From Chondrilla cf. caribensis (taxonomy: Eukaryota > Porifera > Demospongiae > Chondrillida > Chondrillidae): 64,000 bases of DNA. Below the pieces are notes generated by a model. It saw only the letters and a list, made by a program, of their open reading frames with translations, did not search any database and was not told where the DNA came from. How positions within the stretch are numbered: the stretch's first letter is position 1; every line of letters begins with the position of its first letter. The stretch spans positions 382,019-446,018 of the forward strand of contig OZ026570.1 of the NCBI GenBank assembly GCA_964020155.1, given 5' to 3'. Position numbers and translations under genes: made by a program. Shown here one piece after another: positions 53,601-64,000 of the stretch.

Positions 53601-56600
53601 GTGGACTATAGCCACCTCACTCTCTCCAGCCGTTTCAATAATGTACCGGGTCTCACCAGCACCATCCCCATCACAGATGGAATCTCGCTGAATGATGACA
53701 ACCGTGACTATCTCCAATTTAGGATGGTTCAAAATGACGTCTTCAGCATCAAGATGGTGAGGACGGTTTGTCGAACAGATCTTCTCTGCTGGATTCAACT
53801 CACCAACAACTCCCTGGTGGACATGTTCGGAAATCCCATCGAGACGCACGGATTCCTCCCAGTATTTGATGCCGATTTCTACGCACAGAATCATTCGGAC
53901 GACACCACACCTCCGGAGTTGGTTTCCTACGATTTGGACCTGAATAGAGGAAAGATCTTCTTCACGTTCAATGAACCCGTGGACCACGTCACCTTCCAAC
54001 CCAACCAGCTCACCTTCCAGAACGATGCCAACGGTTCCGTCTTTGTCAACATGGACGGTGGCAGTGTTGTCACTTCGACATTCTCGCAACACATTGAGTT
54101 CGACATCGACAATGACCCGAGGAACGACCCTACTGACCTGACAGAGCTGAAGGCCGAGAGGACTGTTGCAACCACCATGAGCAACACCTTCATCAGCTTC
54201 ACTTCCACGTTTGTATTTGATACGTCTCTTGCCATCGGGTCAGCTGGTAACCCCATTGAAGCAAGGAACTCGTCCAACGGACTACGAGTTGACAACTATA
54301 CTGGTGACAGCACTCCTCCAGTGTTGGAGGCGTTCAGTATTTTAGATCTCCGTGGAGAGATGGGAGTTCTTGTGTTCGCCTTTGACGAACCTGTTGCCAA
54401 CGAAACCTTCATTCCTTCAGGATTTCATCTCCAAGGCAATGCCATGACAGGCCCTAGTTTCCCGCTAACAGGAGGTGTACTGGAGTACTACTCCAACGAC
54501 AAGACCGAGGTACAGATCACTCTCAGTAGCACGGATCTGAGCACCTTGAAGCTCCAGACGAGCATTGGAACGAGGAGATCGGACAGTTTCGCCTTCATCG
54601 ATGCAGGTGCCATCAAGGACACCTCTTTCAACAATGCATCTGCTCTGTCGTTCATGTCAGCCAAGATGGTGGACACCTACGAGCCCGATAACACCAACCC
54701 TCGATTGGTCAACTTTACTCTTAATCTTGACAACGGCGAGGTCGTGCTGACCTTCAATGACATCATGAATGGGGGCAGACTGGAACCCAGTGACATTGCC
54801 TTCCAGAAAACCTTCAATGACAGTACAGTCAGCTACCAGCTTACTGGACCATCTAGATCAACTTTGGTGGGTTTGATCAGCAATGGCTACGTTATTTCTT
54901 TCAACTTGACTGGTAATGATCTGGATGGGATCAAAGCTATACGAGACTTGGGAACGTCCAGGGAAAACACCTTTATCGAGATGGGGGCCACAGCCATACA
55001 AGACATTGCTGGATTGGATGTGATCGCCGTGACAACCAACAACGCCCTACAGGCCATGCATGTGTACCCTGACACTACATCTCCCGAGCTGGTGTCCTTC
55101 TCGTTCAACCTCGGCGATGGTACAATCGTTCTGTCCTTTTCAGAGGCAATTGAGCCCAATAACATCGTCATCTCGGCCATTTCCCTTCAAAACACCTCAA
55201 ACAGTTCCATGTATCCCACTGACACTCATGTCCTACAGAGTGTGACCCTCAGCAGCTCGACACCCACTTCACGGCTTGTCATGACTCTCAGTCGAAGCGA
55301 CATCAACACCATCAAGTCTTTGGACACCATTGGTACGAACTATTCCGACACGTTCCTCGCTTTCACCGCCCAGGCCTTCACCGACGTGTTCAACAACACC
55401 ATTGACCCCCGACCCACCAACAATGCTTTCCCAGCATCCGTGTTCAACCTGGACAATACTCCGCCAACACTGCTGAATTTCATCTTCGATCTGAATTCTG
55501 GTGTAATTACTTTGAATTTCTCTGAATCGATTGATATCAGCACACTAAGGTACACTGGTCTGAGGATCCACAGTGCACGAGGACCTTCTGCTGCAACGTT
55601 TGTTTTGCGGAATGGAACCGCACTGGTTGACTCTGGAGCTGTCGTCCCAGTTGAGCTAACCAACGACGATTTGAATGCTATCAAAGCTGAAACAGGTCTT
55701 GCATATGATATTGACTCCACCTACCTCTCCATCGATTTCAACACGTACACAGATACTTCAAATCAGATCGGTTTGCCAATAAACCAGGCTGTAGCTATGA
55801 AGGCCTCGCAGTTTATTCCTGACACAAACTCACCGTCCATCGACATGTTTGATTTCAACCTGGGGAATGGCATCGTGACCCTGTACTTCAACGAGACAGT
55901 TGATCCGAGCACATTTGACCCCCAGAGCCTGGTCATCCAGAGTGCCCCTCAGCTGTCTGTTCACTCCAGGCAGCTGACTGGTGGGAACCTTGTAACAACA
56001 ACTCCCGGCGTGGTGGTGGAGTTTGAGATGGTCCAGGAGGACCTCGACTACCTCAAGACCAGGATCGGGTTTGCAACTGCCCTCGGTGATACCTACCTCT
56101 CTGGCAACTCCTCCACCATCAACGACACCTCTGCTAATCCCATGGTCCAGATTCCACTCAACAGGGGCATAATTGCCTCGAATTACACTGGGGATTTCGT
56201 CCCCCCAGAATTGAGCAACTTCACCTTGGACTTGAACAGTGGGGAAGTGATTCTCACTTTCAGCGAGGTTGTCTCCTCCTCTTCTCTGGTTGTTGGCTCC
56301 TTCACTCTTCAAGACCACGTCAGTTCCCCGACTGATTCGGTCCAATTAAGTGAGGAATCTATTGATCCACCGAATTCGGACGCCTTCATCATCACCATCC
56401 ACCTCACAGAGGACAATTTGAATGACATCAAAGCCTCCGAAACACTGGCAGTCTTCAAACAGGTGACATATATGTCTGTTGCCATGGGAGCAGTGAATGA
56501 CCTGGCAGGCAGTACAATTGCAGCTGTACCAACATCGGCAGCTGTGGAAGGCATTGTGTCTCCTGACATCATTGCTCCAGAGTTGATAGATTTTGACATC

Positions 56601-59600
56601 ACCTTGATCGAAGAACCGATGATGATAGATCTCTACTTCAACGAGACCATTCAGATCAGCACTCTCAACCTTGCCCTGTTTGCGCTCACAAACGGGAACA
56701 ACGTGATAGCTACCTTGAATGGTACGTACGAAGTCACCAACACTCCCTCGGTGAAAATCAACATGACATCTGACTTTCTTGACACTGTTAGAATAGCTGC
56801 TTCGTCCAATCCTCAAATTCCGTTCTTTATTGACGTGCAAATGGCTGCTGTGTTGGATACGTCGAATAATTCGATAGCAACTCACACAAACGTGTCAGTT
56901 CGCACAAGAAATGTGGACCTTTCTCCTCCAACACTCACAAGTGTCACATTTGACCTGGACAGTGGCACACTCTCCTTGAGTTTCACGAACGAGGTCCTTC
57001 GCAACGACACCATCATGCCCCAGCTGGTGCACCTCCAAAACAGCCAATCGACTCCAACCGCCAACCTGACCCTCACTGGCGCCTCAGCAAGTCTAGCCAA
57101 CTCTGAAACAATAGAAGTTTTTCTCACGATTGAAGATCTGAACGACATCAAGAGAGACGCCACCTTTGGTACATCCAGCTCAGACACGTTTGTCTTCCAT
57201 GCAGAGATGTTTGTGTGCGATGTGGCCAACAACTGTGCCGAGTATCTTGTGAGTGGAATGGCAGTGGCCGCCCAGGTGCTCCCCGACCTCACTCGTCCTT
57301 CGGTGCAGTACTTCGACCTCAATGCCACCTCCGGAACCATCAAACTCTGCTACGACGAGCCTGTCAATGTCACCACTGTTGATGGGAGGGAACTGTACCT
57401 TCAAGACAGCATGAACTATCTCTTGGGGAGTCACATTGTCCCACTACAACCTCTAGTTTTCATCGGGAGTGTGTCTGAGGGTATCCACGAGTGTTATACC
57501 TTCAACATGACTACTTTCTTCACCACTGTCAGAGCAAGATCGGGCTTGGCCACCAACTACGGCAACACATTCCTCTCTCTCACCTCCGGGTTCATCCAAG
57601 ACATGTCCGGACTCTTCACTGAGGAAATTCGTAAGAAGAGTGGGCTAGCCGTGCGGAGACTGACCGTTGACGTAGAGAGGCCCGAAGCAGTGTCAGCATC
57701 GCTCAACCTCACCACTGGCTACCTGACCCTCGTATTTGACAAGGCGGTGGATTACACCACCTTCAACACCTCTGTGATCACACTGGTCAACAACACCATG
57801 TCGGGACTCACTTTTGCTCTAAATTCTCCATCCTTGCTCTCCACGGCAAACTCGATTGAGATGATTGTGGGAGTCAGTATGAGTGACCTGAACGAGATAA
57901 AGTCTTCTCAGTTGTGTGACACAACGTCGAACTGCTTCGTGGCTTTTCCCAGTCACCTGGTTATGGACACCAACAGGAGTTCGGTGGTTGCAAGACCGGA
58001 ATCGAACCCCCTGTCCACCACGGTGGAACCAGACGTAGCCGGACCCGTTCTTGTATCCTTCGACGGGATTGATTTCGTCAACCAGACCATCACTCTGTCC
58101 TTCGACGAGCCTCTTGGGTCTAGCTTCTTCGATGCAACAAAACTCACCCTCTACGATTTTGTGAACTCTCCATCAACATCACGTGCATTCACGGGACACA
58201 TGGGGTTCACCATTGACGGCAAACAAGTCACCTTTAACATGAACCCCGCAGACCTAGCTGCTGTTCAAGGGAATGCACAGCTTTGTGTCAGCAAGGGAAG
58301 TTGCTATCTCGGCCTGGCTTCCAGTTTTGTCCAGGATTTGAACGGGAATGGGAATGTTCCAACTCAGACCTTCATCCCACCAAATTCGTACTTGGACGAT
58401 GCAATCCCTCCCACTCTGGACTACTTTGGCCTGGACATGAACAAGGGGATACTGACGCTCAACTTCAGCGAACCGGTGAGCGTTATCGACCTCCAGGTCA
58501 ACCAGATCCAGATTCAAGCTGCAATGACTGTCAGTCCGTCTGACACCAGCAACTACCACCAACTAACCACTGCACAACTGAACACAACTAGTGCTGATGA
58601 TGATCTCGTCTTGTTCCTGTCATCCAGCGATTTTGGTAGCTTGAAAACGAGCCAATTTGCCAAAAGTGTCAATGACACCTATCTCATGATTATGGCGGGT
58701 GCTACCCAGGATACGGTGGGGAATATGTTGCTAGGGACCACAATTCGTGTTTCGGACTATGTACCAGACACCAGTGCCCCGATGGTGGACAGTTTCACTT
58801 TTGATGCCAACGACGACGAAATCGTCATCGAATTTGACGAGCCCGTGTTGCTGTCCTCACTCAATGTGACCGGTATCACCCTTGATTTGAGCAGTACCCC
58901 ATCCACGTCAGCCATCACGTTGTCAGGGGGTAACATCACCAATGTTGCCATGGGATACGCCACCACCGCCATAGTCACCCTCCTGAGTTCGGATGTTGCC
59001 TTTATCGAGCTGAACACGGATTTCGGTACCAACGTCAACAATACTTACCTATCCATCGCTTATGGCTCTGTTGTTGATACAGCTGACATTGTCAACAATA
59101 ACTCGGGACTCATCCAAGCATCTGTTGTTTACCCTGACACCATCAGACCACAGTTAATGAGCTTCACGTTTGAGATTCAAAATGGCCGACTCAACTTGAC
59201 GTTCGATGATGTCGTCAATGCGAGCACCTTTGACGCGACCGCCTTCACAATGCAATCGGCAAGACGTTCGGTGTCGGGAGCTGCGATCCAACTCTCCCAT
59301 GACAGCTACACCAACAGCTCAAATGGTTATGATATTGTGGTAGAGTTGTCCATTGCAGACCAGGTTGCCATTCGGGAGAACACCAGGGTTGGAACCAATG
59401 TTCCTACAACATGGCTCACGATGCAAGCGTTTGCCATTGATGATGTTTTTGGGAAGGATGTATTGGCCATTACAGACGGAAAGGCCCTACAAGCCTCTTC
59501 TGTTGAGGCTGACAACGAATCGCCTGATTTCGTCAAAGCTGTTCTTGATCTCAATCGAGGTTCTCTGATCCTAACCATGACCGATCTTCTTGCTCCGTCA

Positions 59601-62600
59601 TCACTGCTGCCCGGTTCTCTGAAGTTGGACCAGCTGACGTTGTCTGGGGGTGTGGCAACAAGACTGTCCGATGGCGTATCTGTTGAGTTGACCCTGTCAC
59701 CCAGCGACTTTGACTACTTTGTCCTCAACAGCGGAGCAGATTTCAGTGGCGGTAACATCACATTCTCCGCCACTTCTGGTTTTGTTGCTGATCTCGCAGG
59801 TAATTTGGCCCCTAAAGTGAATGCTACGATGCTGGCGAGTGTTATCCCCGACACTACTGGACCATCGGTGGACTCATGGATACTTGACATGAACCAGGGT
59901 CTTCTCACCCTCACCCTCAGTAAACCTGGACTGAGTACACCCTTCGACCCCACCTTCATCACCATCCAAGCGTATCAGAATTCATCCGGTATTACCAACC
60001 AGCGATACAGATTGAGGTCCTCCTCTGTTGCCACTGGAGACTCGAGTCAGTTTGTTGTCCAGCTCTCGAGTGAGGACCAGGATGGACTCCAGATTGATAT
60101 GACTGTTGCCACGAGCAAGCTGGACACTTTCTTATCGATTGACGGCTCTGTACTGATGGATTACTTCAACAATTCCATCCAGAATATTTCTGCTGACTCA
60201 GCAATCCAAGTCAGTTCGTTCTTCAGAGACAGAAACCCACCGCAGTTGAGTTCCTTCGATCTCAACATGAACAACGGCAGTCTCACTCTCTCCTTCAGCG
60301 AGGCCGTCATGATACTGGACATAACCGGTTTTAGACTGCAAAGCGAGATGAACAGCTTGTCACCAACTCTCCAATCCGTTAATCTATCAGACAGTGTTGC
60401 GTCTACGTCTCCTGCTTCAGTTCACGTGGTCACGCTGGGTCGATCTGACCTTGAAAGCATACAACTCATGGATAAACTCGCTGTCAGCAACACCACCTCC
60501 TTCCTGTACGTTGACGCCTCAGCTGTGTCAGACACCAGCAGCACCAGCATTGCCAGCGGTGTGCATCGAGTATCACAGTACACAGCAGATATAACACCTC
60601 TGACATTGGAATCTTACTCGCTAGATCTGGACACTGGGACCCTCAATCTGACCTTCAGCGAAGTTGTCAGAATTTCTTCTTTCAATTCTTCACTCTTCAG
60701 CATATCTGTGTCAGGATCTTCTGCTTCGCTCAATGATAGCTCCATCGACACGGGAGATGCCACAACTGTAGACATCACACTCTCGTTTGAGGATCAGAAT
60801 GAGATCAAGGAAGTCATGTATGGGAACGGTGGAGTGGTCCTGCTGGAGTTTGGCAGTGGTGCTGTGAACGACATGGCGGGAAATCCCATCGCGAACATGT
60901 CGGGAATATCTCCCATGGTTTATTCACCCGATATCACCCGACCATCTGTGGAGACCTTCAACCTCGACACAAGCACGAGATCAATCGAACTCATTTTTGA
61001 TGAGTATGTTGAACACTCCACATTTGATGTTACCACAGTGATGATGTCGGAGACACAAACAGTCGGTCTCGGAGGATTTTTCGGACTCACTCTAGCCAGT
61101 AATGTCACCAGTACCAGAGGAGAGAGAGTCACCATTGAGATAGGCTACACGGACTTCATAATCCTCTCCAGTAAGCCTCCTCTTGGGTCAAGTGCTAACT
61201 CCACCTTCCTTGTTCTTGGTAGTGAAGCAACAAGAGATCTCGCTGGAAATCCATCATTCGCCATCAGGCAACCCCAAGCCTTACCTGTCAACCAGTTGAT
61301 ACCCGATCAGGACCGTCCACGTCTCGATGCATTCGAGCTTGATTTTGATCAGGGAGCTTTGTTGCTGACATTCAACGAAATCATCAATGATCAAGGATTT
61401 GATGCCACTGGGTTGACCCTCTACAGTACTCAAACCCCACAAAGTGGAAGACTGACTCATCGTCTTCGCTCCACCAGTACTGGAGCCATCTACGGCTCAA
61501 ACCGCATCAATGTTGCTGTTACATTGGCAACGGAGGACCACAATGACATCACACGTATGAGAGGCCTTGCCGAGGCAGGGAACACAACCTACCTCTCCAT
61601 TGAACCAAGGACGATCATCGATCCTTCCGGAAATATGGTGGAGGAGATTTTCAGGACCATGGCTCTCCCAGGGAGAGTAGTGCCGGACTCCTCTCCACCA
61701 ATGTTGACCAACTTCTCCTTCAATCTCGACACAGGAGAAATCACTCTAACCTTCAATGAAACGGTCGAACCAGAAACAGCAGATGTTCCTAGCATCTTCC
61801 TCTACTACAACCCTTCTTCCTCTTCTTCTAGTGTGCAACTCAATGGATCTGTTTCATCGATCGCACGAGGGTTGACCATCGTGGTGGACATTGACGAGAA
61901 CATCGTGAATGACATGAAGAGTGAGGGGATCTGTTCCCGCAATGATTCCACGTGTTACGTAGCAATCATGGACACAGCAGTCAACGACACCTTCGACAAC
62001 CAGGTGGTACCAGTGTTGGCAGAAGATGCAGTCTTGGTGAGCGATTTCACTCCCGACATCACTTCTCCCTCTCTCTCCTCCTTCGCCGAGCTTGATCTAA
62101 ACCAGGGACTTGTCACCTTGACCTTCTCTGAGACGGTCATCCAATCCTCCTTCGACCTCACAAAGCTGTCATTTCAAGACAACTTTGCATCTACAGCTCG
62201 ATCTGTATTCACCTTAACTGAAGGATATCTCGTTACCATGATGAACAGTGATGTCATCACTATCCAATTGGGTGAGAATGATTTGAATTCGATCAAGGCT
62301 GACACCGATCTGTGTACGAATGCTTTCACCTGTTGGATCAAGATCGGTAACGGGTTTGCACTGGATATAGCTGGTTTACCAGTGATACCGATCGGTAATG
62401 TCTCCAGTTTTGCCCAAGCCCTTGGCAGCGATTTGCAGAATTTCATCCCCGACACAACCCGCCCCAACTTGACGATGTTTGAGATTGACATCCAAGCTAG
62501 CACGCTGACGCTCACCTTTGATGAGACAGTGAGTGTGAGCTCGCTAGACCCTCAGCATCTCACCATTCAGGACTCTCCCAGTGGGAGCAACTCCCATAGT

Positions 62601-64000
62601 CTGATCGGCGGGACAAGAGTCACAACTGACAATTCACCTGTGATCACTTTCAGGCTACTCGTACCGGACCTGACCAGCATTAAGGCCAATCTGGAGTTGG
62701 CCACGGGAGTTAGCGACTCTTGGATCTCCTTCTCGCGATCTCTGATCACTGACACCAACGGAAATGACGTCTTCCCGAGAGAGAACTCCACCCTGGTCCT
62801 CGTAGCAACCAACTACACCGCCGACACCACTTCACCAACTTTGATGCAGTTTGAAGAATTTGATTTCACTTCGAAAACGGTCACCATCCTCTTTTCTGAG
62901 CCTGTCAACGAGACCTCGCTCGACTTCTCCGGGATCACATTTGTGTCCAGTAGAGCAGGAGCCCATATGTACACTCTGGAGTCCGGTACCGTGCTGAGTA
63001 CAGCTCTGGACAGGACACAGGTCACATTCCAGCTGACTGCCGAGGACATCAAAGGCATCAAGCTACTTTATCCAAACCTTGGGACAAGCTCAGGCAATAC
63101 CTGGATTTTCATCAACGAGACAACAATTAAGGATACAGCTGGTAATTCTGTGGTGGGTGTATCCATGGCTACCGCACTTCGAGTGGTCAATTACATCCCA
63201 GATGTGAGGTCACCGGAACTGGAGAGCTATTCCCTGGATCTTAACCTAGGGCAGCTCACAATGACGTTCAGTGATGTGATGGACCATCTCACTATCAACC
63301 CGGCTGGATTCTCCATCCAGAGTACTGAGACCTCCACCGATCCTGACTATGTAGCTGTTACTTTGAGTGGGGGAATGTCAGGAGGACCGAAGGACTATTA
63401 CATCACGTTCAACTTGTCCGACAGCAGCTTGAACGACATCAAAGCTAGCCCCGCTCTTGGAACAGAAGTGAACAACACTTACCTTGCTCTACAGGCCTCT
63501 GCGATACAGAGTGTGGCCACTGTCAACGTCATCACCATCACAGACACAAATGCTTTGATCGCTGTGAATGTCACGCCCGACACCACGCCCCCTGAGATCA
63601 AAATGTTCACCTTCAACGTGAGTACCGGGCTCCTCAAGATCACGTTCACGGAGGTCGTGAACGTCACCTCGTTGATGCCAACCAAGCTGACCCTCCAAGA
63701 TGACCAAACCAGTCCGATCAACTCCAGGACGCTCACTGGTGGGACTCGAGGCACGAATGACCCAACTGCCGTGCTGGAACTCACTCTTGATGTGACTGAT
63801 CTCAACTACATCAAGAGGTTTGACAATTTTGGGACCTTTCCTAACAACACCTTCCTTGCTGCCCAGCTTGGATCTGTCGCTGACATGAGTGGGAATGATC
63901 TGGTTGAAGAGCCCACCACTTCCGCTGTGATGGCCACAAGCGTGCTGGAGGACGTGACTCCACCCGAACTGGAGTCATTTGACCTGGACATGAACACAGG
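44625..64000 (+). CDS. Giant secreted protein of tandem Ig-like repeats, 3' end off window
   Basis: Exon 1 (44625-44637) and exon 2 (44706-44762) encode a classic signal peptide: MAHKR, a TTLLVCVLVSLVFSVA core, then AAN. Exon 3 starts at 44938. Every point I checked between there and 63951 is in one frame, with no frameshift or stop noticed, giving at least 6,377 aa from a 19-kb exon. It holds about 51 complete repeats of about 124 aa (339-406 bp) and a partial one. Consensus: D-T-x-P-P-x-L-x-x-F-x-L-D-L-N-x-G, L-x-L-T-F-S-E-x-V, L-T-G-G, a D-L-N-x-I-K motif, N-T-[FY]-[LI], then D-x-x-G-N. This resembles bacterial-type Big_5/SbsA-like Ig folds; that fold assignment is inference. Asn-x-Ser/Thr sites are dense. 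RRSKR at residues 138-142 is a furin-like site after the first repeat. GC is higher than in the flanks. Probably an extracellular adhesion or matrix protein. A GTAAGT inside the frame at 45267 looks like a donor but coding clearly continues. Confidence 0.85.
45279..45293 (+). other. Furin-like cleavage site in the giant protein
   Basis: Codons for R-R-S-K-R followed by Thr, about 120 residues after the signal peptide and between the first (most degenerate) repeat and the second. R-x-K-R matches the proprotein convertase consensus. Confidence 0.5.

Noticed and set aside
45500..64000. Many minus-strand frames of 60-190 codons opposite the giant exon
   Set aside because: They are shadows of a long GC-balanced repetitive coding exon, and recur at equivalent places in successive repeats.

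Overview
This is animal (metazoan) nuclear DNA. Genes are split by short GT-AG introns, the introns are full of (GT)n/(CA)n microsatellites and minisatellites, and the recognisable genes are animal families: MCRS1, SLC4, WDTC1 and an immunoglobulin-domain gene. Short introns, close divergent gene pairs and a giant secreted repeat protein would suit an early-branching animal such as a sponge, but that placement is inference. All exon models were built by eye from splice sites, reading phase and remembered family motifs.

Layout. 1-3166 (minus): MCRS1-like gene, running off the left edge, with MITE-like insertions in its introns. 3370-7482 (plus): remnant of an AE-type SLC4 anion exchanger, with most of the membrane domain missing and two frameshifts. 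7976-20031 (plus): an intact 18-exon SLC4 gene of the Na+-coupled bicarbonate transporter type (about 1267 aa), with introns holding at least eight minisatellite families. 20400-28140: a satellite of about 187 bp x 35 copies, with diverged inverted copies on its left edge. 28583-33219 (minus): a 7-exon gene encoding a protein of about 877 aa with a methionine-rich repeat and one Ig domain, not recognised. 33708-39971 (plus): WDTC1-like WD40/TPR gene, 8 exons, 664 aa. 40924-42541 (minus): a 5-exon unrecognised gene (151 aa). 44625-64000 (plus): start of a giant secreted protein. Its third exon stays open for more than 19 kb to the window end and encodes over 50 tandem Ig-like repeats of about 124 aa.

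Most striking observations. (1) The giant protein has a higher-order structure: special repeat subtypes recur every 11-12 repeats (about 4.0-4.5 kb), supported by several independent markers. (2) Intron 5 of the SLC4 gene holds two minisatellites that look like amplified copies of its own 5' and 3' splice sites, so it carries arrays of decoy donors and acceptors. (3) The SLC4 paralog pair consists of one decayed and one intact gene, and the intact one has a Gly-to-Trp change in the conserved TGP/SGP motif. (4) A perfect 19-bp stem hairpin, several pogo/Tigger-like MITEs, an identical 84-bp dispersed repeat, and a minisatellite apparently grown from a transposon end.
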